This document shows positions 32,336 through 40,030 of a stretch of 64,000 bases of DNA, piece after piece. Under the pieces are notes generated by a model, which worked only from the letters and a program-made list of their open reading frames with translations, was not told where the DNA came from and searched no databases. Source of the stretch: Stutzerimonas urumqiensis (GTDB taxonomy: Bacteria; Pseudomonadota; Gammaproteobacteria; Pseudomonadales; Pseudomonadaceae). Location of the stretch: NCBI RefSeq assembly GCF_003640395.1, contig NZ_RBZQ01000007.1:62001-126000 (forward strand). The letters are read 5' to 3'. The first letter of the stretch is position 1. Every line of letters starts with the position of its first letter. The translations under genes were made by a program, and so were the position numbers.

Positions 32336-34267
32336 ATGCATTTCTGGAAACGCAGCATCCAGCGGCAATTGACGTGGAGCATGGGCGCGGCCCTGCTCAC
32401 CAGCATTCTCATCGTGGTCGCCATCTATTCGAGCGTGGTGAGCCGCCTGACCGAGCGCTACCTGGTCGGACAGGCGCTCCCGGCCAACATCGCCTCGATT
32501 CGCAACGACCTCGAGCGCACCCTGACCGCCCCCCTGACCGCCGCGTCTTCGATCGCGAGCAACAGCCTGGTGCAGGACTGGCTCGTCGAGGGCGAGCGCT
32601 CCGACCAGGCCGACGCCTTCACGCGGTATCTCGCCGGGGTGAAGCAGGAGCAGAAGGCCCTGACGACCTCCATCGCGGTGCTCGAGAGCGGCAACTATTA
32701 CAGCGAGGCGGGGCTCGCCCGTACGCTCGAGCGTGGCAACCCGCGCGATGCCTGGTTCTACGGCATGGTCGACAGCGGCATCGAGCGGCGCATCGACATC
32801 GACATCGACAAGGCCACGCGCCAGCCGACGCTCTTCATCAACCAGCGCATCAGCGCCGGCGGCCGCACCCTGGGCATCGCCGGCCTCGGCTACAGCCTGG
32901 CGAGCATGTCGGAGATGATCCGCGACTTCCGTTTCGGCGAGCGTGGCCAGGTGTATCTGGTCGACGGGAAGGGCCAGGTCAAGGTCCATCCCAACGCCGA
33001 GCATAACGGCGCGACGCCGCTGACCCGGCTGGCCGGCGATCAGGCCGCCGCGAGCCTGATGTCGGGTAGCAGCGAGGCGGTTTCCTTCGAGCGAGACGGC
33101 GAGACATTCCTGGCGATCGCCCAGCCGCTCGAAACGCTCGGCTGGACGCTGGTCAGCGAAGTGCCGGAAGCCGAGATCTACGCCGAGGCGCGTCGCACCC
33201 TGTGGATGACCTGCGCGGTCGGCATCGCCATCGCCCTGTTCTTCCTTGGCCTCGTCGCCCTGCTGGCGCGCGGGCTGGCCCGGCCGATCCGGCAGGTCAC
33301 CGCGGCACTGGTCGAAATCGGCGGGGGCGGCGGCGACCTCACGCGTCGACTCGACGAGAGTCGTGCGGACGAACTCGGCGACCTGGCGCGTGGCTTCAAC
33401 CGCTTCCTCGGCAGCCTGCGCGGCCTGATCGGTGACGTGCTCTCGACCAGCGAACGCCTGCGCGTCGCGGTCAAGGAAGTGGCGCAGGTGGTCGACAACA
33501 CCGCCGACCGCGCCGGCCGGCAGAACGACATGACCGACATGGTCGCCACGGCCGTCAACGAAATGGGCCTGACCGTCCAGGAGATCGCCCGCAACGCCAG
33601 CCAGGCGGCCGAAGCCTCGCGGCTGGCCCGCGAAGAAGCGGCGCAGGCGCGGCAGGTGGTCGGCCAGTCGGTGCAGCACATCGAACGCATGTCCGGCGAG
33701 ATCGGCCAGGCGGCGGGGGCGGTCGGCCAGCTGGCGGACGAGGTCGCCTCGATCGACCAGGTGCTGGCGGTGATCCGCAGCATTTCCGAGCAGACCAACC
33801 TGCTCGCGCTCAACGCCGCGATCGAAGCGGCGCGCGCCGGCGAAATGGGGCGCGGCTTCGCGGTGGTCGCCGATGAAGTGCGCACGCTCGCCAGTCGCAC
33901 GCAGGCGTCCACCGACGAAATCCAGAAGATGATCTCGCGACTCAAGCAGGGCGCCGATACCGCCGTGACCTCGATGCAGGCCGGGCAGAGCGCGACCGTT
34001 ACGGGTGTCGAATCCAGCCAGCGCACCGGCCAGTCGCTGGCGGCCATCACCGATCAGGTCGAGCGCATCAGCGACATGAACATCCAGGTCGCGACCGCGA
34101 CCGAGGAACAGTCGTCGGTGACCGAGGAGATCACTCGCAACGTGCAGGGCATCGCCGATCTGGCGCATGCCACCGCCGGTGAAGTGCAGAGCTGCCTGGA
34201 GAACTGCCAGGCGCTGAGCGCGCTGGCCGACGACCTGAGCCGCCAGATGGGCAGCTTCCGGCTCTGA
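32336..34267 (+). CDS. Methyl-accepting chemotaxis protein with periplasmic Cache-type sensor
   Basis: The 643-residue receptor has a first membrane helix at about residues 14-34. A periplasmic sensor of about 250 residues follows, with the Cache-like features [27 protein letters not shown] and [11 protein letters not shown]. Next come a second helix ([23 protein letters not shown]), a HAMP domain ([18 protein letters not shown]) and a cytoplasmic signalling domain. The hairpin tip [20 protein letters not shown] is intact. It feeds CheA/CheW; its ligand is unknown, though related sensors often bind amino acids or organic acids. The ATG has GGAG seven bases upstream. Confidence 0.93.
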   Translation: MHFWKRSIQRQLTWSMGAALLTSILIVVAIYSSVVSRLTERYLVGQALPANIASIRNDLERTLTAPLTAASSIASNSLVQDWLVEGERSDQADAFTRYLAGVKQEQKALTTSIAVLESGNYYSEAGLARTLERGNPRDAWFYGMVDSGIERRIDIDIDKATRQPTLFINQRISAGGRTLGIAGLGYSLASMSEMIRDFRFGERGQVYLVDGKGQVKVHPNAEHNGATPLTRLAGDQAAASLMSGSSEAVSFERDGETFLAIAQPLETLGWTLVSEVPEAEIYAEARRTLWMTCAVGIAIALFFLGLVALLARGLARPIRQVTAALVEIGGGGGDLTRRLDESRADELGDLARGFNRFLGSLRGLIGDVLSTSERLRVAVKEVAQVVDNTADRAGRQNDMTDMVATAVNEMGLTVQEIARNASQAAEASRLAREEAAQARQVVGQSVQHIERMSGEIGQAAGAVGQLADEVASIDQVLAVIRSISEQTNLLALNAAIEAARAGEMGRGFAVVADEVRTLASRTQASTDEIQKMISRLKQGADTAVTSMQAGQSATVTGVESSQRTGQSLAAITDQVERISDMNIQVATATEEQSSVTEEITRNVQGIADLAHATAGEVQSCLENCQALSALADDLSRQMGSFRL

Positions 34268-34333
34268 TCGCCACACCGGAGCCGCCGGCCGCGGCGCTTC
34301 GCGATGGCCGTCCATCGCGGCACCGCGGCACCG

Positions 34334-34767
34334 CCGGTCGCACCGCTCCACGATTAAGCCATCGCGACGCCCGGTTTCCAGCACCGGGCGCACTGCTTCT
34401 GAAGGAGCCCGCTTGCGGGCGATCAGATCACCCGGCGACGCCAAGCCGTAGGGCGGATTCAGGAGCGCAGCGAACAATCCGCCGGCGCACCACCGATGCG
34501 AGGCCGGTGCATTGCTTCGCGAATGCACCCTACGGGACCAGCGGTCGCGCGCCGGTTCGCGAGCAAGCTCGCTCCTACGAAGAAGCCCAAACCGTGGCGC
34601 TTACCTGTAGATGCCCGCTTGCGGGCGATCCGGTGGATCGCAGGGCTGTAACCCAGCCCCGATCGCCGGCAAGCCGGCTCCTACAGGGTCGGCGTGCGTG
34701 ATTTCGGCCTGCCGGACGACAGGGTCGGCGGGGTGCGCGCTATCACGGCGATCCCGGCTCCGGGACG
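34334..34767. repeat. First unit of a 434-bp tandem duplication of REP-rich intergenic DNA
   Basis: Non-coding sequence repeated head-to-tail with the unit at 34768, mostly identical with scattered substitutions and small indels. Inside are REP-like palindromes: GCCCGCTTGCGGGC (about 34408-34420 and 34613-34626), GCGAGCAAGCTCGC (34559-34572) and GCCGGCAAGCCGGC (34665-34678). Two other palindromic blocks start GTAGGGCGGATT (34449) and GGTGCATTGCTTCG (34506). No protein-coding frame in it looks real. Confidence 0.85.
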
Positions 34768-35204
34768 CCGGTCGCACCGCTCTACGGTTACGTCATCGCG
34801 GCGCCCGGTTTTTAGCATCGGGCGCACTGCTTTCTGTAGGAGCCCGCTTGCGGGCGATCAGACCACCCGGCGACGCCAAACCGTAGGGCGGATTCAGGAG
34901 CGCAGCGAACAATCCGCCGGCGCACCACCGATGCGAGGCTGGTGCATTGCTTCGCGAATGCACCCTACGGGACCAGCGGTCGCGCGCCGGTTCGCGAGCA
35001 AGCTCGCTCCTACGAAGAATCCCAAACCGTGGCGCTTACCTGTAGGAGCCCGCTTGCGGGCGATTCGGCGGATAGCAGGGCTGTACCCAGCCCCGATCGC
35101 CGGCAAGCCGGCTCCTACAGGGCCTGCGTGGGTGATTCGGTCTGCCGGACGGCAGGGTTCGGCGGGGTGCGTGCCATCACGGCGACCCCGGCTCTGGGGA
35201 TGCG
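34768..35204. repeat. Second unit of the 434-bp tandem duplication
   Basis: This starts again at CCGGTCGCACCGCTC and repeats the whole of the preceding unit, including the same order of REP-like palindromes. It fades out in a CCGGCTCTGGGGATGC stretch just before the truncated gene. Between the chemoreceptor stop (34267) and 34334 I see only further GC-rich sequence. Confidence 0.85.
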
Positions 35205-35226
35205 CGGTCATCCGATTGCAACCTGA

Positions 35227-35928
35227 CGCCGCCATGCTGCCGCCACCGATGCCGACCGCAATCAGCTCTGGGCCGTGGTGAACAATCCTGAAACGCTGCT
35301 GGCGCTCTCGCCGGAGGGCGAGACGCTTGCCCGCTATCCGCTGGACGGTTTCACCGATGTCGAGGCCGTGGCCTATCTGGGTGACGACCGGCTGCTGCTG
35401 GTCGAGGAGCGCAGCCAGAAGCTGGTGGTCGTGCCGGTCCCGACGGCCGAGGCACCGCTGCGGGCCGAGGCGGCGGTCTTCTCGCTGGCGCTTGGACTGG
35501 CTGGCAACGCTGGCCTGGAGGGCGCCGATTACGACGCGGCGGGCGATCGGCTGTTCCTGGTCAAGGAGCACTCGCCGCGCCAGTTGCTGGAAGTGGCCGG
35601 CCTCAGGCGCAGCCTGACGACCGGCGCCACGGCGATCACCCTCACCGACCGCTCGGCCTGGCTCGATGACCATGACATGGCGCGCGATCTGTCGTCGGTT
35701 CATCACGACGCCGCGAGCGGCCACCTGCTTCTGCTCAGCGACGAGTCCCGGCTGATGATGGAGCTGGACGGCGAGGGTCGACTCGTCAGCTACCGCTCGC
35801 TCTGGGGCGGCTTTGCCGGCCTCGCCGATCGCGTGCCGCAAGCCGAAGGGCTGACGCTGGACGATCAGGGCCGGCTGTACGTGGTCAGCGAACCGAACCT
35901 GTTCTACCGGTTCGTCCGCGAGGACTGA
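35227..35928 (+). pseudogene. SdiA-regulated (YjiK-type) beta-propeller gene lacking its 5' end
   Basis: The frame encodes SdiA-regulated-domain sequence (DGFTDVEAVAYLGDDRLLLVEERSQK, GLEGADYDAAGDRLFLVKE, VPQAEGLTLDDQGRLYVVSEPN), a family that normally runs to about 280-310 residues with an N-terminal signal or membrane segment. Coding similarity appears to reach upstream of the first GTG (35275), through ATDADRNQLWAVVNN, until an in-frame TGA at 35224. No start, signal peptide or first blade is present; the tandem repeats begin there instead. It is best read as a 5'-truncated remnant. A shortened cytoplasmic protein from GTG 35275 (217 aa) cannot be ruled out. Confidence 0.7.
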
Positions 35929-35932
35929 GCGC

Positions 35933-36382
35933 TCAGCCGCGGCGAATCATCCACACGCCGCCGAAGATCAGCAGCAGCCCGGCGACCTTGCCGAGACTGA
36001 TCGGTGACTGCCGAAAACCGGCCCAGCCGAAGTGATCCAGCACCGTGGCCGCCGACAGTTGACCGGCCAGCACCAGCGCCATGAACAGCAGCGCGCCGAT
36101 ACGCGGCCCGGCGAGCGTCGCGGTGAAGATAAAGAACGCGCCCAGAAAACCGCCAATCCAGTGCCACCAGTGCAGGCCGCGGAAGGCGCCGACCGCGGGC
36201 AGCTCCCGCTGCGCAGCGGTGACGGCGAACAGCAGCAGGGTGCCGACCGCGAAGGAAATCAGCGAGGCGGCCATGACGCTGGACAGGTGGCGGGCCAGCT
36301 GTCCGTTGATACCGGCCTGCAACGACAGGCAGGCGCCGGCAGCGAAGGGCAGGGCGAGCAGCCACCAGGGCATCGCGGGCAT
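35933..36382 (-). CDS. DMT-superfamily membrane protein (YdcZ / DUF606)
   Basis: The 149-residue protein has five hydrophobic segments and starts MPAMPWWLLALPFAAGACLSLQAGINGQLAR, the N-terminal signature of DUF606 proteins. LHWWHWIGGFLGAFFIFTATL and the C-terminal LLLIFGGVWMIRRG also fit. These are short, probably dimeric transporters of unknown substrate. The ATG at 36382 has GGAG upstream; the frame to 36472 is not conserved. Confidence 0.82.
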   Translation of the reverse strand: MPAMPWWLLALPFAAGACLSLQAGINGQLARHLSSVMAASLISFAVGTLLLFAVTAAQRELPAVGAFRGLHWWHWIGGFLGAFFIFTATLAGPRIGALLFMALVLAGQLSAATVLDHFGWAGFRQSPISLGKVAGLLLIFGGVWMIRRG

Positions 36383-36513
36383 GGGGTTCTCCGTAGTCGG
36401 GATCGGGGAAAGGCGCGCAGTGTAGGCCACCCGGCCGTGGCGGGCGATGACCCGGCGCTGCGCGCTCGGCATCCCGACGCGGTCGGAGCGCCTGCGCCCC
36501 TACCGCCAGGTGC

Positions 36514-37068
36514 TCACTTCGGCGGGTACTGCGAAAGCACCTCGGCGACGGTCTGGTTGATCGCCTCGGCACGGGCACGCGGGCCGGGCCGATCGGCCGG
36601 CAGGATGCGGCTGGTGCTGCCGCGCCACACCAGCTTGCCGTCGCGGCTGTCGTACAGGTCGATCTGCAGCGTGCCGACCTGGTAGTCGAGCGTGCGCGAC
36701 TCGACGATGCCGGGGCCGCCCCAGTAGCCGTACCAGGGGCCGATCATGCTGTTGTAGTGCGTCGTCACCTGCTGCTCGCGGTCGTCGACGATCATCCAGG
36801 TCTGCACCTCGAGATCGCCCTCGCTACCCGCCGGTGCCGGGCGCAGGCCGCGCTGGTCGAGCTGCTGGCTGACGGCGTCGCGGATGCGCTGCTCGGTCAG
36901 GTCGCTCTTGAGGCGCGGGTCGTCGGGCTGGTAGCGCACCGCCGGCTCACGCCAGCTCCATTGCCGGTAGCTGGAAAAGTCGCGGCTGGGGTCGAAGTCG
37001 CGTTCGACCTGGGTGGTTTGGCAGGCCGCCAGCAGGACGGCGAGACCGATCAGGGCAAGTCGCTTCAT
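36514..37068 (-). CDS. DUF4136 lipoprotein
   Basis: The 184-residue protein has a lipoprotein signal with lipobox (LIGLAVLLAAC, Cys at residue 16). The mature part carries DUF4136 features: RDFSSYRQWSWREPAVR, LTEQRIRDAVSQQLDQRGLRPA and LVWRGSTSRILP. It should be outer-membrane anchored and periplasm-facing. Function unknown. It is the downstream partner of a second DUF4136 gene, 25 bases apart, probably an operon. The ATG at 37068 has AGAGGAA upstream. Confidence 0.85.
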   Translation of the reverse strand: MKRLALIGLAVLLAACQTTQVERDFDPSRDFSSYRQWSWREPAVRYQPDDPRLKSDLTEQRIRDAVSQQLDQRGLRPAPAGSEGDLEVQTWMIVDDREQQVTTHYNSMIGPWYGYWGGPGIVESRTLDYQVGTLQIDLYDSRDGKLVWRGSTSRILPADRPGPRARAEAINQTVAEVLSQYPPK

Positions 37069-37093
37069 CGTCGGATTCCTCTCATGGCCTCGC

Positions 37094-37717
37094 TCAACGA
37101 GGCGGATAGCTGGACAGCGCCTTCTCGACGGCCTCGCGCAAGGCCTCCCGCTGCTCGGCCTGGCTGTCGCCGGCGCGCACTTCGGCGCCATTGCTCCAGA
37201 CCTGCTGGCCGGTGGCGGCGTCGTAGAAATTCAGGCGCACCACGGCAACCTGTTCCTCGTACTGGCGCAGACGAGGCCTCGGGCTGCCCCACAAGCCGAT
37301 GCTGGAATGCCCGCGTCCGTACCCGCCGTAGCCATAGCCGTAATCGCCGTACCCGCCGTAGTCGTCGTAGACCTGGCGGATGCGCGTCTCGGTGGCGAGC
37401 TGCGCGCTGACGGCGAGCCCCGCGTCGCGACCTTCGGGCGCGGGGCGCAAGCCGCGCTGGTCCAGTTCGCTGGCGACGATCTCCTGCACCGTGTTGGCGC
37501 TGATGGGGCCGGTGCCCGCTGGCGGGGTGCGCCAGGTCCAGTGTCGATAGCTTGAATAGTCGAGCGGCGCCGCCGGATAGGTCGTACTGACGGCTGGCGG
37601 ATTTGCCGGGGCCGGCGGTAGCGGCGCCGACTGATCGGTATAAGGGTTGGCGCCCTGACAGCCGGCCAGCGCCCCGGCCATCAGCGCCGTCAACCCGTGT
37701 GCGCGACGAGGCAGCAT
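37094..37717 (-). CDS. DUF4136 lipoprotein with Gly/Tyr-rich insertion
   Basis: The 207-residue protein has a lipobox (ALMAGALAGC). It shares DYSSYRHWTW, ELDQRGLRPAPEGRD, VVRLNFYDAATGQQVWSNGAE and a C-terminal SYPPR with its neighbour, so the two are diverged paralogues. It differs by a Pro-rich linker after the lipobox and a Gly/Tyr stretch (YGGYGDYGYGYGGYGRG) in the middle. The start at 37717 has GGAGGA in front. Function unknown; probably envelope-located. Confidence 0.83.
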   Translation of the reverse strand: MLPRRAHGLTALMAGALAGCQGANPYTDQSAPLPPAPANPPAVSTTYPAAPLDYSSYRHWTWRTPPAGTGPISANTVQEIVASELDQRGLRPAPEGRDAGLAVSAQLATETRIRQVYDDYGGYGDYGYGYGGYGRGHSSIGLWGSPRPRLRQYEEQVAVVRLNFYDAATGQQVWSNGAEVRAGDSQAEQREALREAVEKALSSYPPR

Positions 37718-37734
37718 GCGTCCTCCGAGCCGGC

Positions 37735-38484
37735 TCAGCGTGGCCGGCACAACCAATGCAGATAACGCCCGAGTCCGGCGAAGGCCGGGTGGCGACGGTA
37801 CGCCAGCTCCATCTCCAGCAGATCGGCCGGCTCGGTGCGCGCCTGGAAGTCCGGCGGCATGTAGTCATGGAACACCCGAACCCCGCTGGTACGTTCGACC
37901 CGCCAGGCCGGGTCGAGTTGCGCCGCCAGCTCGCGCGGATCGAGCGGTTCCTGCGGTGTGAGGCTCTGTCGTTCGCCGGCCAGCCGGCCGCTGCGCAGCT
38001 TGCGGAAATGGCCCTTGAGCAGGTTGCGATAGACCAGCGCATCGCGGTTGTAGAAGGCCAGCGACAGCCAGCCGTCATCGGCGGTCGCGCGCCGCAAGAG
38101 CGACAGGATCGCCTGCGGCTCGGCCAGCCACTCGAGCACCGCGTGGCAGACCACCAGATCGAAGGTGCCCTCGAGCGCCTCGTCCAGTTCCTGCCAGGGC
38201 GCCTGAATGAAGGTCGCCTCGCAGCCGGCCTCGGCAAAGCGTTCGCGCGCGCCCTCGATCATCGGCACGGCGGGCTCGGTCAGGGTGACCCGGTGGCCCT
38301 GCTGCGCCAGCCACAGGCTCATGTGCCCGAGCCCGGCGCCGATGTCGAGCACCCGCAGTGGTCGGGCCGGCAGCACCTCGCTGAGATCGGCCTGCAACAC
38401 GGCCAGGCGGATCGCCCCCTTGGCGCCGCCGTAGATCTTCTCGGCAAAGCGGGCCGCCAGCGCGTCGAAATGCCGGTCGCTCAT
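37735..38484 (-). CDS. cmoM: tRNA U34 carboxymethoxyuridine methyltransferase CmoM
   Basis: The 249-residue SAM methyltransferase has motif I VLDIGAGLGHM, an acidic motif II position (TLTEPAVPMIEGA) and HAVLEWLAEP. The features FYNRDALVYRNLLKGHFRK and GVRVFHDY are typical of CmoM (formerly SmtA). It methylates cmo5U34 of tRNA to mcmo5U, helping decoding. Its ATG overlaps the stop of the MazG-like gene (ATGA), so the two are coupled. Confidence 0.9.
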   Translation of the reverse strand: MSDRHFDALAARFAEKIYGGAKGAIRLAVLQADLSEVLPARPLRVLDIGAGLGHMSLWLAQQGHRVTLTEPAVPMIEGARERFAEAGCEATFIQAPWQELDEALEGTFDLVVCHAVLEWLAEPQAILSLLRRATADDGWLSLAFYNRDALVYRNLLKGHFRKLRSGRLAGERQSLTPQEPLDPRELAAQLDPAWRVERTSGVRVFHDYMPPDFQARTEPADLLEMELAYRRHPAFAGLGRYLHWLCRPR

Positions 38485-38786
38485 CGGGCGAACCGCCGCT
38501 CGTTGTCGGCCAGCTTGGTGAGCAGCGCCTGTTCCATGTCGATGCCCAGCTCGCCGCATAGCAGCACCAGGTACATCAGGATGTCGCCAACCTCTTGCCC
38601 CGCATGCGCGAGCGCCTCGGCCGGCAGCCGGCGCGACTCGTCCTCGTTCAGCCACTGGAAGATTTCGACCAGCTCGGCCATCTCGACGCTGGCGGCCATC
38701 GCCAGGTTCTTCGGGCTGTGGAAGCGCTGCCAGTCGTTGCGGTCGCGGATGGCGTGAAGGCGGCGGGTGATGGCGTCGAGGTTCAT
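38481..38786 (-). CDS. MazG-like nucleotide pyrophosphohydrolase
   Basis: The 101-residue all-alpha protein shows the NTP-PPase metal motif: EMAELVEIFQWL followed by EVGDILMYLVLL (ExxE ... ExxD). HSPKNLAMAASVEMAELVE is the typical RS21-C6/dCTPase-like sequence. It probably hydrolyses non-canonical or excess dNTPs as a house-cleaning enzyme. The ATG at 38786 starts the conserved protein; a longer open frame runs back through cra but is a shadow. Confidence 0.87.
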   Translation of the reverse strand: MNLDAITRRLHAIRDRNDWQRFHSPKNLAMAASVEMAELVEIFQWLNEDESRRLPAEALAHAGQEVGDILMYLVLLCGELGIDMEQALLTKLADNERRFAR

Positions 38787-38824
38787 GCGTGGCTCGCAAG
38801 GACGGGGAGGGCGGCTAGCTTCCG

Positions 38825-39853
38825 TCAGGACACCGATGTGGGCAAGCGTGCGGCCTCCGGCGCCAGCGCGGACTGCCGCCGCTTCAACAGACGCTCGATG
38901 GCCTCGATGCCGGGCCGGTACTCGCCCTGCTCGACCGCCGCCAGCGCCGCGTCGAGTACGCGCCGGGCGATCGCCTCGTGCTGCTGAGAGATGGCGTTGA
39001 CGGGCACCGGCAGGAAGTCGAGCAACTGGGCGTCGCCAAAGGTCGCCAGTTGAAGCTCGTCCGGCCACAGCTGCGCGCGCTCGTGGAGGGCGTCGAAGAC
39101 GCCTTCGAGCAGCACATAGGCGGTGGTGATCAGCGCATCCGGCAGCGGGGCGTCGAGCAGGGCCAGGGCTTGCTCGCGGCCGCAGGCACGGCTGAATTCG
39201 GCCGCTTGCAGGACGCTGACCCGCCCATCGAAACCTTCCAGTGCTTCGCGAAACCCTTGCTCGCGTGCCTGGCTGATGGGCAGCTCCGGCCGGGCGCTGA
39301 TCAGGGCGATGTGGTTTGGCCGCCGGCCGAGCAGCGAGGCCGTCAGGGCGCGGCCGGCGGCGCGGTCGTCGCTGACCACCGAATGGAATGCCGCCGGATC
39401 GAGCGCCCGGTCCACCGCGACCACCGGCAGGCCGGCCTTGAGCAGGCGCTGGTAGGTGTCGTCGCCCATCGGCAGGCAACTGGCGACGATCAGCGCATCG
39501 CAGCGACGCGAGCGCAGGACCCGCAGCACCTGGCGTTCCGTGTCCGGGTCGTCGTCGGAGCTGGCGATCAGCAGCTGGTAGCCACGTTGCCGGGCCATCC
39601 GCTCCAGGCACTTGGCCAGGCGCGCGTAACTGGGGTTCTCCAGGTCCGGAACGATGAAGCCGAGGGTGCGCGACTGGCCGCGGCGCAGGCCGGCGGCCTG
39701 CTGGTCGGGCTGGTAGCCCTGCTGACGCACGATCTCCAGCACGCGATCGACGGTCGCCTGGCTGATGCGTCGTCGGGCCGCCTGACCGTTGACCACATAA
39801 CTGGCGGTGGTAACGGAAACTCCGGCGAGCCGGGCGATGTCGGTCAGTTTCAA
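38825..39853 (-). CDS. cra: LacI-family regulator of fructose uptake (Cra/FruR)
   Basis: The 342-residue protein has a LacI-type helix-turn-helix (MKLTDIARLAGVSVTTASYVVNG) and hinge. A periplasmic-binding-protein-like effector domain follows (LGFIVPDLENPSYARLAKCLE, VVAVDRALDPAAF). ASYVVNGQA is the FruR-subfamily recognition pattern. In Pseudomonas, Cra represses fruBKA and responds to fructose-1-phosphate. It is divergent from fruB, and a palindromic operator lies between the two. Confidence 0.93.
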   Translation of the reverse strand: MKLTDIARLAGVSVTTASYVVNGQAARRRISQATVDRVLEIVRQQGYQPDQQAAGLRRGQSRTLGFIVPDLENPSYARLAKCLERMARQRGYQLLIASSDDDPDTERQVLRVLRSRRCDALIVASCLPMGDDTYQRLLKAGLPVVAVDRALDPAAFHSVVSDDRAAGRALTASLLGRRPNHIALISARPELPISQAREQGFREALEGFDGRVSVLQAAEFSRACGREQALALLDAPLPDALITTAYVLLEGVFDALHERAQLWPDELQLATFGDAQLLDFLPVPVNAISQQHEAIARRVLDAALAAVEQGEYRPGIEAIERLLKRRQSALAPEAARLPTSVS

Positions 39854-39924
39854 GGGTCGTCCTGCGAAGTCGCTGAGTCGTGGGGCTTCAAGAATCGCTC
39901 AGGATTGAGTACCGTGCCAGTCTT

Positions 39925-39940
39925 GGTGAAACGTTTCAGC
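39925..39940. promoter_or_regulatory. Cra (FruR) operator upstream of fruB
   Basis: The sequence GGTGAAACGTTTCAGC contains the perfect 12-bp palindrome TGAAACGTTTCA (39927-39938), which matches the Cra/FruR consensus GCTGAAACGTTTCAGC at all but one base. It is in the cra-fruB divergent gap, 93 bases before fruB and 73 before cra, so it could control both. I see only one full site. Confidence 0.85.
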
Positions 39941-40030
39941 AACGCTCCGGCGACAACAAGACACCCGGCGCCGACCCGCGAGGCCGCCAGGCCCGGCCCC
40001 GGTCGCGCCCGCCGGGCACAGGAGAATTCC

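Noticed and set aside
31790-34528. A 912-residue open frame on the minus strand covering the chemoreceptor gene
   Set aside because: It is the antisense shadow of a high-G+C gene; the plus strand encodes a complete chemoreceptor with all family motifs, and the minus product has no recognisable domain.
34334-35204. CRISPR array
   Set aside because: The repeat period is 434 bp, the units are palindromic REP composites, there are no short unique spacers and no cas genes.
34694-35281. Open frames of 64-195 residues inside the tandem repeats
   Set aside because: They change frame between the two near-identical units, have Arg/Pro-rich composition and no start signals.
38481-38786. MazG-like gene as the antitoxin-linked mazG of a toxin-antitoxin locus
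   Set aside because: No mazEF or other toxin lies nearby; it is coupled to cmoM and fits a stand-alone house-cleaning pyrophosphohydrolase.
38978-40030. A 351-residue N-terminal extension of FruB
   Set aside because: It would lie antisense to cra and across its operator, and the known FruB start with a good ribosome-binding site is at 40031.
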